From assembly GCA_017458185.1 (NCBI GenBank), contig JAFTFY010000001.1, positions 1 to 46,931 on the forward strand: a stretch of DNA of 46,931 nucleotides, in the 5' to 3' direction. This document shows positions 35,763 through 45,551 of the stretch, in pieces (positions within the stretch are counted from its first letter, which is position 1; every line of letters starts with the position of its first letter). The notes under the pieces were generated by a model. The model made no database searches. It was given only the letters and a program-made list of their open reading frames with translations, and had not been told where the DNA came from. This DNA comes from Neisseriaceae bacterium (GTDB taxonomy: Bacteria > Pseudomonadota > Gammaproteobacteria > Burkholderiales > Neisseriaceae). Both the position numbers and the translations under genes were made by a program.

Positions 35763-36632
35763 TCATTTCTCATCAAGTTTTGTAACCCCCGCAGGTGTTT
35801 TATAGCGGTTGTAAGAAAATAAATATTGCGTATAAAAGCGGCGGATTAGGTTTTCGGCGTTGTGGTTGATTAACGCCACATCGTGTTCTTTGTCGCCATT
35901 GAGAACGCCTGAAAAGGGGACAATGTGCAGGCGAAAACCTTTGCCGCCTGCCAAGCGTTCGCCACAGAACATCAGCGGCGTTACATTGTTCATCACCGCT
36001 AATCGTGCTGCCAACGACATGGTGTAGGCGGTTTTGCCGAAAAATGGCACCCACACGCCCTCGCCTGCTTGTGGCACTTGGTCGGGCAGAATAATCACCG
36101 CTTCTTGTTTTTTCAAGGCTCGCACCACTTGTCGCACGCCAGACGCATTCGCAGGAGCGGCATGCCCCTTGCCGCGTTCTCGCCCTGCCGTCATAATCGG
36201 CTCTAAATAAGCCTTTTTGGGCGGTCGATACATGGCGGTTAAATCAAACGGCAAATTTTCAGAAATAAATCGTCCTGCCAAATCGTAACTGCCCAAATGC
36301 GGCGTAATCAGCAATAAACCGTGTTTGTTTTCAATGGCTTGTTCAATATATTCCCAACCTTGCGTGTCGTGAAACAATGAAACCATATATTCAGGTTGCC
36401 TTGTCCATGCAATCGTGAGTTCCAAACCACTGCGAACGGCTTCAATCGCTACAAGGCGAGCGGTCTTATTATCACAAGGTAAATCGGCTTGCCGCAAATT
36501 TTCACGAATACGGCGGCGAAGTTGCGGTGCCAAAAAATAAGCAATACTGCCTAAAAAACCGCCTAAATAATACAAAACAGGTAAAGGCAATTTGGCAGTT
36601 AAACGAAAAATTAAGGAAATAATGGACGACAT
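35763..36632 (-). CDS. Lipid A biosynthesis acyltransferase (LpxL/HtrB family)
   Basis: The family adds secondary acyl chains to lipid A at the inner membrane. The 289-residue protein has an N-terminal membrane anchor (LPVLYYLGGFLGSIAYFLA), the catalytic HX4D motif in ITPHLGSYDLAGRF, the MYRPPKKAYLEPIM block and the ILPDQVPQAGEGVWVPFFGK block. Neisseria has two such enzymes (LpxL1 and LpxL2) and I cannot tell which this is. DUS copies lie on both sides (35747, 36641), and the stop codon is two bases from one of them. Confidence 0.88.
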   Translation of the reverse strand: MSSIISLIFRLTAKLPLPVLYYLGGFLGSIAYFLAPQLRRRIRENLRQADLPCDNKTARLVAIEAVRSGLELTIAWTRQPEYMVSLFHDTQGWEYIEQAIENKHGLLLITPHLGSYDLAGRFISENLPFDLTAMYRPPKKAYLEPIMTAGRERGKGHAAPANASGVRQVVRALKKQEAVIILPDQVPQAGEGVWVPFFGKTAYTMSLAARLAVMNNVTPLMFCGERLAGGKGFRLHIVPFSGVLNGDKEHDVALINHNAENLIRRFYTQYLFSYNRYKTPAGVTKLDEK

Positions 36633-36714
36633 ACAACGCTTTCAGGCAGCCTGAAAAAATAATGCTCTATTTTAACAAAAGGGAATACCTAACAATGAAA
36701 ATTTAATCACTTAA

Positions 36715-38763
36715 CTATACCCCCAAATACACTTCGCGATTAGGGAGCCAGCGTTGTAAATGTTTTGTAATCACTTCATTTTGTTGATGTTGCACCATTT
36801 GGTTGGCACAGCGACAAGCGGTTTCTAATAGGTCTATGTCTTTTTCTATATCGGCGAAGCGTAACAGTGGCACGCCGCTTTGTTTGGCTCCTAAAAATTC
36901 GCCTGGTCCGCGTAGTTGTAAGTCTTGGCGGGCGATTTCAAAGCCGTCTGTGTTTTGGTAGATAATGCGTAGGCGTTCTTTGGCGGTGTCGCTTAATGGT
37001 TCGGTAAAAAGCAAAACGCAGTGCGATTGTCCGCCGCCACGCCCTACTCGCCCACGCAGTTGATGAAGTTGCGATAAACCCATTCGCTCGGCGTGTTCAA
37101 TCACCATTAGCGTGGCGTTGGGCACATCAACGCCGACTTCAATCACGGTTGTGGCAACCAAAGCATTCAGGCTGCCTGAAACAAATTGTTGCATTACTGC
37201 CGCTTTTTCTGCCGCTTTCATTTTGCCATGCACCAAACCGATGGATAATTCAGGAAAAGTTTGCGATAGGCGTTCAAAGGTTTCAGTGGCGGTTTTCAGT
37301 TGCAGGGCTTCGGATTCTTCAATCAACGGACACACCCAGTAGGCTTGCCGTCCGTCTTGTATGATTTTGCGAACAAATTGTTCGATTTCATTTCGGCGTA
37401 ATTCACTGTTTTTTAAGTGTGTTTTTACAGGCGTGCGACCTTTTGGCATTTCGTCTATCACCGACACATCTAAATCGGCAAAAAAGCCCATTGCCAAAGT
37501 GCGTGGAATAGGCGTGGCAGACATCATTAACTGATGAACATTGTCGCCTTTGTTTTTAAAACGCAATCGCTGGCTCACGCCAAAACGGTGCTGTTCATCG
37601 ACAATCACAAAACCTAAATTTTCAAATAAAACATCGTCTTGAAAAAGGGCGTGCGTGCCTACGACAAATCGTACTTTGCCTGATAATAAATCGTCCTTAA
37701 CTTGTTGTTTTTCCTTTTTTTTCAGGCTGCCTGAAAGAAAGGCGATGGGAATATTTAAAGCGTTAAACCAAGTCGCAAATTTGCTGAAATGTTGTTCGGC
37801 TAAAATTTCAGTTGGGGCGGTTAAGGCTGCCTGAAAACCTGCTTCAATCGCCGATAACGCCGCTAACGCCGCAACAATGGTTTTGCCCGAACCGACATCG
37901 CCCTGCAACAAGCGGTGCATGGGGTGCGTGCGGCTTAAATCGGTTTGAATTTCTGCCAAACATTTTTTTTGAGCATTTGTTAGCGAAAACGATAATTGCG
38001 ACAATAACTTATCGACTAATTTGCCCGTATGGTGTAGCGGCGTGGCGGTTTGCTGCTCTCGTTCGTTGCGAGCCAACTTCATAGATAATTGCTGTGCCAA
38101 CAATTCATCAAATTTCAAACGGCGAAAAAAAGGCAGATTTTTATTGTTCAAATCAGAAGCAGAATATTCTGGCGTGGGTGCGTGTAACATTTTGATTGCA
38201 CTTGCAAAATCAGGCAGTTTAAGCGAAGACAATAAGTTTTCAGGCAGCGTGTCGCATAAATTCACATTGTCTAATGCTTTGGCAACAATACGCCGCAATG
38301 TCGCCTGATTTAAGCCCGCAACCGTAGGATACACAGGGGTGAGCGTTTCTTTGAGTTCGCTTGATTTGGACGCGTCCATAATTTTGGGGTGCACCATTTC
38401 TGTGCCATAAAAACCCGCTCGCACCTGTCCCATTGCCCGAATGGTTTTGCCTGTGGCAAGTTGAGCCTGCAAATTCGGGTAAAAATTCAAATAACGCAAA
38501 AACACAGCATGCCCCGTTGCGTTTTCCATGCGAGCCACAAGTTGCCTGCGTGGGCGAAACTGCATTTCCTGATGAATAACACGCCCTTCAATTAAGCACG
38601 ACTCACCGATACGCAAATCGCTCATCGGCGTGATGTGCGTTTCGTCTTCATACCGCAACGGTGCATACAGAATAATGTCCCACAACGAAGTTAAATGCAG
38701 TTTGGACAACTTTTCCGCCATAGTGGTTGCAATTTTCAGCGTTTTACAATCGGCAGGGTTCAT
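36715..38763 (-). CDS. recG: ATP-dependent DNA helicase RecG
   Basis: RecG regresses stalled forks and branch-migrates Holliday junctions. The 682-residue protein has the N-terminal wedge/OB domain, Walker A LLQGDVGSGKTIVA, the RecG-typical DEQH box VIVDEQHRFGV, TATPIPRTLAM and a late motif QLRGRVGRGG. Three DUS are read in frame: 37166 and 37721 as Ser-Gly-Ser-Leu and 37824 as Gln-Ala-Ala followed by Leu, where the frame escapes the built-in stop. It appears monocistronic. Confidence 0.97.
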   Translation of the reverse strand: MNPADCKTLKIATTMAEKLSKLHLTSLWDIILYAPLRYEDETHITPMSDLRIGESCLIEGRVIHQEMQFRPRRQLVARMENATGHAVFLRYLNFYPNLQAQLATGKTIRAMGQVRAGFYGTEMVHPKIMDASKSSELKETLTPVYPTVAGLNQATLRRIVAKALDNVNLCDTLPENLLSSLKLPDFASAIKMLHAPTPEYSASDLNNKNLPFFRRLKFDELLAQQLSMKLARNEREQQTATPLHHTGKLVDKLLSQLSFSLTNAQKKCLAEIQTDLSRTHPMHRLLQGDVGSGKTIVAALAALSAIEAGFQAALTAPTEILAEQHFSKFATWFNALNIPIAFLSGSLKKKEKQQVKDDLLSGKVRFVVGTHALFQDDVLFENLGFVIVDEQHRFGVSQRLRFKNKGDNVHQLMMSATPIPRTLAMGFFADLDVSVIDEMPKGRTPVKTHLKNSELRRNEIEQFVRKIIQDGRQAYWVCPLIEESEALQLKTATETFERLSQTFPELSIGLVHGKMKAAEKAAVMQQFVSGSLNALVATTVIEVGVDVPNATLMVIEHAERMGLSQLHQLRGRVGRGGGQSHCVLLFTEPLSDTAKERLRIIYQNTDGFEIARQDLQLRGPGEFLGAKQSGVPLLRFADIEKDIDLLETACRCANQMVQHQQNEVITKHLQRWLPNREVYLGV

Positions 38764-38889
38764 CGGATTTGGGAAAAAAAAGAATGGTATATTGTAACAT
38801 TTTACATAATGAGCAATGAATAGAAGCAGTATCTAATAGCACAGATATTATGAAAATGATGTTTCAGACTACCTGAAACCTTGTGCAAA

Positions 38890-38918
38890 AAATATCCGAA
38901 ATGTTTAACATTTCGGAT
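38890..38918 (-). terminator. Terminator of the TonB receptor gene
   Basis: On the minus strand ATCCGAAATGTT/AACATTTCGGAT is followed by ATTTTTT, about 40 bases after the receptor stop. A degenerate DUS (TTCAGACTACCTGAA, 38863) follows. The rest of 38764-38955 shows nothing I can name. Confidence 0.7.
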
Positions 38919-38955
38919 AGTGTTAAGATTTTTTAGATTGCCTAAAAAATATTCA

Positions 38956-41811
38956 TTACCAGCGATAACCTGCTCCTAACCAAAATTGTCGCCCTGTTTC
39001 GTAGCCTGTGGTTAAGCCATTGCTACCATTCACCGAACTGCCGATATTCGTCCCGTTTTTGTTATTGAAGACATTCAACACATCAAGTGTTAAATCCACT
39101 TTTTGTGTTTTTTTGCCCACAGGAATTGCCCAATTAAACCGCCAGTCTAATGTCAGACTATCTGAATATTGCGTGGGCTGATATTCGTAGGCTCGTCCGA
39201 TATAATTACCGCAGGCAGCGTTCGCCGCAGGGCAATTCACCAACTTGGTTTTATAGGCTTTATAACCGTCCTGCACATTAAGAATATGCGACCACGAGAA
39301 ACCCCATTTAGGAATAGCCGTATCTAATTGTAAATACGCTGACCATTTTTGATTAAAGTCCAAAGCAGGAATTTCTCTTGGGTTAAGTAATTGCCCATCA
39401 ACAATCGCTTTCCAGTCGTATTGTTCTTCAAACGAAGTGTTATCGTAGGTGTAGCGGTTATTGTTTTTGGTGCGGAAATATTTTGCTCCAAAATTATAGC
39501 CAATATCAAACATACCAAGATGATATGGACGATTTGATTTCACTTGCAGGCTTAAAGTTCTGCCTGTGGAACGACCGTCATTGGTAAGTATATAATCGCC
39601 ATTGGCATTTTTGCCCTGTTTGAACAAATCCTTACCTTGCCGATAGACATATTTCAACAAAATGTTGTTATTGCCTAATTGTGATGAAAATCCTGCGGAT
39701 AATTCATCGCTGTATGGCGTGTCTAATTTGCCACTTTCATAAGTGTAACCAGAAGTGAGATTTTTTTTGGATACCGCAGGGTCGTCCCAGTCTAAATGGG
39801 GCGGACGCATATTTGCACCTGTGGTATCACCGTATGCTATTCCTTTGGGCAATGCTTGACGCAAAGCGTAATACACCATATTGCCAGAATAATAACGATT
39901 TGCTCCACCAAAGAATTTTAAGTGGTTGTGGTTCAAAATATCCGCCGAAAAATTCAAACGGGGGGCAATATTGGTATTACCAAAAAATTCGTCATGGTCA
40001 ATGCGTACGCCTGGTGTGATTTTGAAACGATTAAATGCAATTTCATCTTGAAAATACAAGCCATACGAATTAACCCCCACTTTGGTATGGGTTTTTGGAT
40101 AAACCACTTTGCGAACCAAAGAATAACCTTTGTCTTTATCGCAATCAATACAGTTGGTTAAGTCAAAACCTGTACGCGATGCTTGTTGCGAATAATAAGT
40201 TACATTATCCCCTGTGCGTTCAAAAGACGCGTGGGCTTGTTCTATTAACGCACCAAAGTCAATATTGTGTTCTGTTTTACCCCATTGAAATGAATTTAAA
40301 TGCCAATCTTGCGACAATGTCCATGTGGTGTTTTTGCTGTATTCTGTGGGCTGACCGCCTTCGCGTGCGGTGCAAGTGCCTGTGCCAGTCATTGAAGTAG
40401 AACACCAACCAAAAGACGCAGGTACATACAAATGTTGAATCCATTTACCGTCCGAAGTCCATTCTCGTTCATTGCGTTTGTCAGCATAAGCCAGTTTAGT
40501 ATTTACCCGCCCCCATTCAAAGCGATGTTTCCAGTCTATATACGATTGCCAACCGCCGCCGTTTAAGTTCAGGCTGCCATTTTTAACCGAATTAGTCGGA
40601 ATTAAACGGTCGCTGTGCGGTGAATACATTAAACTTGCCGTAATATCATCATAATCAGTGGCTTTATATAAGCCTTTTAGCAAAAAAGTTTGCGATAAGC
40701 GGCGTTCATTTTCTTTACCGCCGTTCAAAATCATCGGTTGCGTTTTGGGAATTTTCGATTGCGTTCTATCGTATGCAAATAAAAAGCCCAATTTATCGTT
40801 AATCGGCTGATTGATATCGAAATGATACGACTGCTTAATAAATTCAGGCTGCCCTGATTCATCATTGGTTGCGTCTCCAGTCATTGGGTCTTGTTGGGCG
40901 GTGTAATGAAACTGCGTCCAATTATCACGCGTGGTGCGGAAAGAAATTTTGCCTGACGCTTTTTCTAAATCAGGGTCTTTAATTTTGGCATCAACCACAC
41001 CGCCGACAAAGCGTCCGTATTTAGCAGGAATATTGCTGTCATACACCTTAATATTATCCACCAAGGAAGAATCCACATAAAACGACTGCGGATTGCCCGC
41101 TGGCAAATCAAAAACCGTTGAATTGACTTGCGATGAATAATCCACTTGCGACAAGCCATTACTCGCACCTGGATTCATAATATCGTTATTCGATAAGCCG
41201 TCAATTTGAAAGTTGTTTTGGTAATACGGCATACCGTGAAACGATACATCGTCAGGCTTAATTTCACCCGCACTAAATCCCGAATTAGATGAACGAGAAA
41301 AATTCACCGCAGGGTTGGTACGCAAAATTTCAGTGATATTGCCATTGCGTGTGGGGCGTTTGGCAATATCGTTGGCATTTAATTGCTGTGGATTTTGCTC
41401 TCTCTGACCAGTAACAACAATGGAAGACAACTCGCTTGCTTTTTGTGTGTTATTCTCATCGTTCAGGCTGCCTGAACGCTTTTCTTGTACAAGAGAATGT
41501 GCGTCTGTTGCTGTATTCGTTACATTGTTTTCTGCTAACAACACACGATTATTGCGTAAATCGTAAGTATATTCGAGATTGAAAATACTGTTTTCCTGTA
41601 AATCCATAGGAAGATTCAGGCTGCCTGAAAGATTTTCCTGATTACCTGCTAAATCATAAGCGTTTTCAAGTTGTAAGGCTTGATTGTTATCTGTTTGATT
41701 TTTGAGTTGCGTTTGATTGATTATTTGATTGTCTATTTCATCAGCATACAGGCTGCCTGAAAATACTGTGAATAAAGCCAAACTTAACACGCTTAAATGT
41801 TGTTGTTTCAT
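38956..41811 (-). CDS. TonB-dependent outer membrane receptor with N-terminal extension
   Basis: The 951-residue protein has a signal peptide ending at about residue 23 (VFSGSLYA-DE). An unusual extension of about 105 residues, rich in Asn and Gln, follows; then a TonB-box-like SSIVVTGQRE, a plug domain (ITEILRTNPAVNFSRS, FQIDGLSNNDIM, NIPAKYGRFVGGVVDA) and a 22-strand-type barrel ending in WLGAGYRW with terminal aromatic. Three DUS are read in frame within the first 130 residues (41750, 41615, 41462), one inside the signal peptide region. It is divergent from a MauG-like lipoprotein. The substrate is unknown; the pairing suggests a metal or metallophore. Confidence 0.85.
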   Translation of the reverse strand: MKQQHLSVLSLALFTVFSGSLYADEIDNQIINQTQLKNQTDNNQALQLENAYDLAGNQENLSGSLNLPMDLQENSIFNLEYTYDLRNNRVLLAENNVTNTATDAHSLVQEKRSGSLNDENNTQKASELSSIVVTGQREQNPQQLNANDIAKRPTRNGNITEILRTNPAVNFSRSSNSGFSAGEIKPDDVSFHGMPYYQNNFQIDGLSNNDIMNPGASNGLSQVDYSSQVNSTVFDLPAGNPQSFYVDSSLVDNIKVYDSNIPAKYGRFVGGVVDAKIKDPDLEKASGKISFRTTRDNWTQFHYTAQQDPMTGDATNDESGQPEFIKQSYHFDINQPINDKLGFLFAYDRTQSKIPKTQPMILNGGKENERRLSQTFLLKGLYKATDYDDITASLMYSPHSDRLIPTNSVKNGSLNLNGGGWQSYIDWKHRFEWGRVNTKLAYADKRNEREWTSDGKWIQHLYVPASFGWCSTSMTGTGTCTAREGGQPTEYSKNTTWTLSQDWHLNSFQWGKTEHNIDFGALIEQAHASFERTGDNVTYYSQQASRTGFDLTNCIDCDKDKGYSLVRKVVYPKTHTKVGVNSYGLYFQDEIAFNRFKITPGVRIDHDEFFGNTNIAPRLNFSADILNHNHLKFFGGANRYYSGNMVYYALRQALPKGIAYGDTTGANMRPPHLDWDDPAVSKKNLTSGYTYESGKLDTPYSDELSAGFSSQLGNNNILLKYVYRQGKDLFKQGKNANGDYILTNDGRSTGRTLSLQVKSNRPYHLGMFDIGYNFGAKYFRTKNNNRYTYDNTSFEEQYDWKAIVDGQLLNPREIPALDFNQKWSAYLQLDTAIPKWGFSWSHILNVQDGYKAYKTKLVNCPAANAACGNYIGRAYEYQPTQYSDSLTLDWRFNWAIPVGKKTQKVDLTLDVLNVFNNKNGTNIGSSVNGSNGLTTGYETGRQFWLGAGYRW

Positions 41812-41837
41812 GACAAAATACCTTTTTACTAAACAAA

Positions 41838-41889
41838 TTGATAATAGTTCCTAATTTTAATATAATTAGTAAATAAAAACAATTATCAA
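41838..41889. promoter_or_regulatory. Two-tier palindrome between divergent receptor and cytochrome genes
   Basis: Outer arms TTGATAATAGTT and AACAATTATCAA (one mismatch in twelve positions aside) and inner arms CTAATT/AATTAG are centred on an AT-rich stretch with TATAAT. The GATAAT/ATTATC halves resemble Fur half-sites. I infer a shared operator for both divergent genes; the regulator is not proven. Confidence 0.45.
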
Positions 41890-41937
41890 ATAAATTACTT
41901 AAATTAATTTCAGGCAGCCTGAAACTGGATTGAACAT

Positions 41938-43017
41938 ATGAACAAACACAATACCCTTATCTTATTATGTTTATTTTCATTAACCTCTTGCGTGGTGATG
42001 AAACCGCCTCAATGCGATTTGGAACAACCTGACTGTTTGCGACAAACTTATGCTGCACCAAGTCGTTACTGGCCAAAGCCTACGGTTGATGACGGCGTGG
42101 AATATAAAGAATTAAAAGCCACTAACCGCACTGTTTTTATTCAAAATAAAAAAGCGGTTGAATTGGGCAGAACGCTGTTTTTCGACCCGCGATTGTCATC
42201 AGATAACACCATTTCTTGTGCGTCTTGTCATCAGCCGCAACACGGGTTTGCCGACACAAATAAAGTATCATTCGGCGTTATGGGACGAACAGGCAGACGC
42301 AATGCACCGTCATTACTGCATTTATATGCAGGAAAACAAGAAGGCTATTTTTGGGACGGACGAGCAGAAACGATTGAAAAACAAGCCGTAATGCCGATTG
42401 CTGACACCAATGAAATGAATATTCCATTAAATAGGCTACCAGAAAGATTGTATCAATTAGGCTATGAAAAAGATTTTCAGGAAGCCTTTAAAGCTCCCAT
42501 AGACTTGGAAACGATTGGTCAAGCATTAGCAGAATATGAAAAAACCATTCGTCCTGAAAAAACACGATTTGACCAATTTTTAGAAGGCAGTTTTTCCGCC
42601 CTAACCGACCAAGAAATTTGGGGCTTGCACTTATTCCGCACCAAAGGGCGGTGTATGAATTGCCATTACGGTGAAGCAATGACAGACGGTAAGTTTCATA
42701 ATCTTAACGAAACTTACTATGGACGAGATTTCCAAGATTTGGGCAAATATGAAATAACACACAATCCAAATGATTACGGCAAGTTTAAAACACCAGGTTT
42801 GCGTGGCTTAAACAAAACCAAACCTTGGTTTCATCACGGTTTGTATGTTAATTTGCGTGGTGTAGTGAATATCTATAATATGGGTATGCCGCGTGCAAAA
42901 GTACCAGATAATGCCGATGAAATACATAAACAAAATCATCTCGACCCACTCATTAAACCTTTAAATATGACGCGTGAAGAAATGAACGCATTAACCAAGT
43001 TTTTGGAAACATTATAA
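41938..43017 (+). CDS. Di-haem cytochrome c peroxidase/MauG-family lipoprotein
   Basis: The 359-residue protein has a signal peptide with lipobox LTSC, so it is membrane-anchored. Two c-type haem sites are visible: CASCH near residue 98 and CMNCH near 238. Family motifs are ELGRTLFFDPRLS, GYFWDGRAETIEKQA, FRTKGRCMNCHYGEAMTD and FHHGLYVNLRGVVNIYNMG. Relatives are hydrogen peroxide-reducing CcpA or protein-modifying MauG/MbnH enzymes. MbnH is a di-haem enzyme of copper-metallophore loci that also encode a TonB receptor, so the divergent receptor makes that comparison tempting. No MbnP-like gene is seen. The start lacks a strong Shine-Dalgarno. Confidence 0.88.
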   Translation: MNKHNTLILLCLFSLTSCVVMKPPQCDLEQPDCLRQTYAAPSRYWPKPTVDDGVEYKELKATNRTVFIQNKKAVELGRTLFFDPRLSSDNTISCASCHQPQHGFADTNKVSFGVMGRTGRRNAPSLLHLYAGKQEGYFWDGRAETIEKQAVMPIADTNEMNIPLNRLPERLYQLGYEKDFQEAFKAPIDLETIGQALAEYEKTIRPEKTRFDQFLEGSFSALTDQEIWGLHLFRTKGRCMNCHYGEAMTDGKFHNLNETYYGRDFQDLGKYEITHNPNDYGKFKTPGLRGLNKTKPWFHHGLYVNLRGVVNIYNMGMPRAKVPDNADEIHKQNHLDPLIKPLNMTREEMNALTKFLETL

Positions 43018-43346
43018 CTTATTGATTATTCAATTTTAAAACGATAAGAAACTTCTACAAAATTCAATTTTCACATTCTTCTACCGCATTTCTATTTTGC
43101 GTTATAAACATTTTTAGGGATTTTGCAAGAGTTTTTCGGAAATTGCGTTAATCCTAACGATTTTCGCAATGATAATTTTAAGTTTCAGGCTGCCTGAAAA
43201 TCGTTTTTATCAATAATAATTATCAACAAAAATATCGTATAAAAATTAACTATATGATTTTTATTATTATTTTGTTCTTGATTTTTTATATAAATTTTGT
43301 AGATAATAATCACTCTCATTATCTAACATTTTTTGGAGTTTTTTTG
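43018..43346 (+). other. Regulatory region upstream of the FetA-like receptor
   Basis: The region holds a DUS (43184-43198), an AT-rich stretch with CAATAATAATTATCA at about 43209, and a Fur-box candidate at 43302. TGGAG at 43334 serves the receptor start. No gene is evident; the in-frame extension from 43254 is a hydrophobic artefact of AT-rich DNA. Confidence 0.5.
43302..43323 (+). promoter_or_regulatory. Candidate Fur box
   Basis: The stretch starts GATAATAATC and ends CTCATTATC, giving an inverted repeat of GATAAT and ATTATC with the ATAAT..TCTCATT pattern seen in neisserial Fur boxes. It lies 24 bases before the receptor start, so Fe-Fur binding would block transcription or early elongation. 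The match is by eye. Confidence 0.6.
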
Positions 43347-45497
43347 ATGAAACAACACACATCATTTCGCTATGCGATTTTGCCCTTGTTTTTACTGTCG
43401 GCGATGAATGCTTTTGCTGATGAAAATACGGCTACGCCAGAAGTGTCTCAAAATCAAAGTGCCACACCCAACGAAACTGCTGTGCAGGAGACGGCGAACA
43501 ATGCTCCTGCAACAGAATTGGCAGAGGTTGTGGTGCAAGCCAAACAAGGAACGAAAGTACGCACAAATTTGGTTACTTTGCGTAGCAAAGATGAAAGCGT
43601 GGAAACCGATTTGCGTGGTTTGTTTAAAAACGAACCGTCCATTCAAATGGGCGGCGGCAACGGCACTTCGCAGTATTTGTATATTCGCGGTATGGGGCAT
43701 AATTCGGTCGATGTGAAAGTGGATAACGCTTATTCTGACGGTCAATTCCACTATCATCAAGGTCGTCATATGCTTGACCCTGCTATGGTGAAAATTGTAT
43801 CGGTGCAAAAAGGTGCAGGCAGTGCGTCCTCAGGTATCGGTCAAACCAACGGTGCGGTGATTGCCAAAACTTTGGACGCAAAAGATTTATTGAAAAACAG
43901 TTCTAATCCAAATATCGGCGGTAAGGTGAATTTGGGTTATAACAGCAATGATGGTTATAACTATGGTGCGTCTGCATTTGGTCAAACGGATATGTTTGAC
44001 TTTGTGTTGGCTGGCAGTCGTGTTGATGAAGACAATTACGAAGGTGGTAAAGGTTATGCCAACGGCTTTGACGGTGGTAAATATGCACCATACAGTGCTT
44101 TGGATAAAACTTCCTATTTGGCAAAATTTGGTTTGAATGCGAATGAAGACCACCGTTTTGTGTTGAGTCATCGTCATGAGCAAACCAAAGGCGAACGCTT
44201 GGTGCGAGAAGAGTTTTTGTTAAATACGCAACGATTAAGTATGGCGCGTCAATCTCCTGCATTACGCAAAATGACGGTGGATAATACCAACTTGGAATGG
44301 ACAGGCAAAAATTTAGGCTTTGCGGAAAGTGCGGAAGCAAATATTTATCGTATGCAACAAGGTCGTTGGTCGGCAGATGATTCAGGCAATGGTTATGCAG
44401 GCGGTGCGTTAAATGTGGGTCCAACCAAGTATAAACTGAACACCATTGGTGCCAATGTTAATTTTGACAGCCGTTTTAATGATAATTTGTTGTTGAAATA
44501 TGGTTTGAATTTCCGTAATCAAGAAGCCAAACCTAATCGTATTTTCCGTGAAGGTGTTCGTAATCAAGAAAAACAAGATACGGGCGTATATGGTGAGTTA
44601 ATCAGCGATATTGGACCTGTAACGCTGACCACAGGTTTGCGATATGACCATTTCAATTTTGAAGCAATGGACGGCAAAAAGGTAAGCGACGGGGCAATCA
44701 ATCCGTCTGTTGGGGTGATTTATCAAGTAAATGATAATTTAAGTTTCTCAGCCAGCCACAACTACGCCACACGCAGTCCGCGTTTTCAAGATTTGATTTT
44801 GTCGCACGGTAATAATGTGGTATCGATTGCCGATAATACCAAAGCGGAACAAGCACGCAATACCGAAATTGGTTTCAATTTTGATAATGGCACTTTTGGA
44901 TTTGAAGGCAGTTATTTCTGGCAAAACATTAAAAATGCCTTGGGGACTTCCAATAGTCGCAACAATCATGTGTGTGATAACACCACATTAGGTAATAATA
45001 ACCCGAACTGTTTCAGCGAAATTATCAACGCAGGCAGAATCAAAAATCGTGGTTATGAATTGGGAGCATCTTTCCGCTGGAAAGGCTTAACCACGCGTTT
45101 GGGCGTGGCAGAAAATAAACCGCGTTTTTATGGCGAACAGTTAAGTAGCAATCCTGAATATGCTTCGGCAATCGGTCGTGCTTGGACGGCTTCGGTAGCA
45201 TACCGCTTTGAAAAACCGAATTTAGAAGTGGCACTGCATCACCGTCAATTAGAAAAAGTAAAAGCAGAAGACAACTTTTTCTTGGTCAATAGCAAGGTGC
45301 AACCTGCGGCAGAAGGCAAACCGTCATACGGCGTAACCGATGTTTCACTTAACTGGAAACCCTTGAATAACGACAAAATGAATGTTAATTTTGCCATTAA
45401 CAACATTGGCAACCGCAACTATATTCCCCACGCACAACGCAGTGATATGCCTGGTGCAGGTCGAGAATATCGTGTGGGATTTAATTACACATTCTAA
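43347..45497 (+). CDS. TonB-dependent siderophore receptor (FetA/FrpB-like)
   Basis: From ATG 43347 the 716-residue protein has a signal peptide (LPLFLLSAMNAFA), a Thr/Ala/Asn-rich linker, a TonB box-like AELAEVVVQA and a plug with NEPSIQMGGGNGTSQYLYIRGMG, VDNAYSDGQFHYHQGR and VSVQKGAGSASSGIGQTNG. The barrel ends in YRVGFNYTF with the C-terminal Phe needed for BAM. The plug sequence and length match neisserial FetA/FrpB, a ferric-catecholate receptor. No ferric-siderophore ABC transporter genes follow, so the periplasmic partner must be elsewhere. A good Fur box lies upstream. No DUS lies inside the gene. Confidence 0.88.
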   Translation: MKQHTSFRYAILPLFLLSAMNAFADENTATPEVSQNQSATPNETAVQETANNAPATELAEVVVQAKQGTKVRTNLVTLRSKDESVETDLRGLFKNEPSIQMGGGNGTSQYLYIRGMGHNSVDVKVDNAYSDGQFHYHQGRHMLDPAMVKIVSVQKGAGSASSGIGQTNGAVIAKTLDAKDLLKNSSNPNIGGKVNLGYNSNDGYNYGASAFGQTDMFDFVLAGSRVDEDNYEGGKGYANGFDGGKYAPYSALDKTSYLAKFGLNANEDHRFVLSHRHEQTKGERLVREEFLLNTQRLSMARQSPALRKMTVDNTNLEWTGKNLGFAESAEANIYRMQQGRWSADDSGNGYAGGALNVGPTKYKLNTIGANVNFDSRFNDNLLLKYGLNFRNQEAKPNRIFREGVRNQEKQDTGVYGELISDIGPVTLTTGLRYDHFNFEAMDGKKVSDGAINPSVGVIYQVNDNLSFSASHNYATRSPRFQDLILSHGNNVVSIADNTKAEQARNTEIGFNFDNGTFGFEGSYFWQNIKNALGTSNSRNNHVCDNTTLGNNNPNCFSEIINAGRIKNRGYELGASFRWKGLTTRLGVAENKPRFYGEQLSSNPEYASAIGRAWTASVAYRFEKPNLEVALHHRQLEKVKAEDNFFLVNSKVQPAAEGKPSYGVTDVSLNWKPLNNDKMNVNFAINNIGNRNYIPHAQRSDMPGAGREYRVGFNYTF

Positions 45498-45516
45498 AAA
45501 TTTTCAGGCAGCCTGA

Positions 45517-45549
45517 AAAAAATCACTATCTTAAAGATAGTGATTTTTT
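45517..45549. terminator. Bidirectional terminator between receptor and bfrB
   Basis: The 14-bp stem AAAAAATCACTATC/GATAGTGATTTTTT with a five-base loop works for both converging genes. A DUS (45503-45517) abuts it. Confidence 0.9.
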
Positions 45550-45551
45550 CT

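Noticed and set aside
38764..38955. Possible small RNA between recG and the TonB receptor
   Set aside because: Only a terminator hairpin and a degenerate DUS are visible, with no promoter pointing at them.
43254..43346. Upstream extension of the FetA-like receptor
   Set aside because: It is an AT-rich hydrophobic run; the Shine-Dalgarno and signal peptide support the start at 43347 and the Fur box lies inside the extension.
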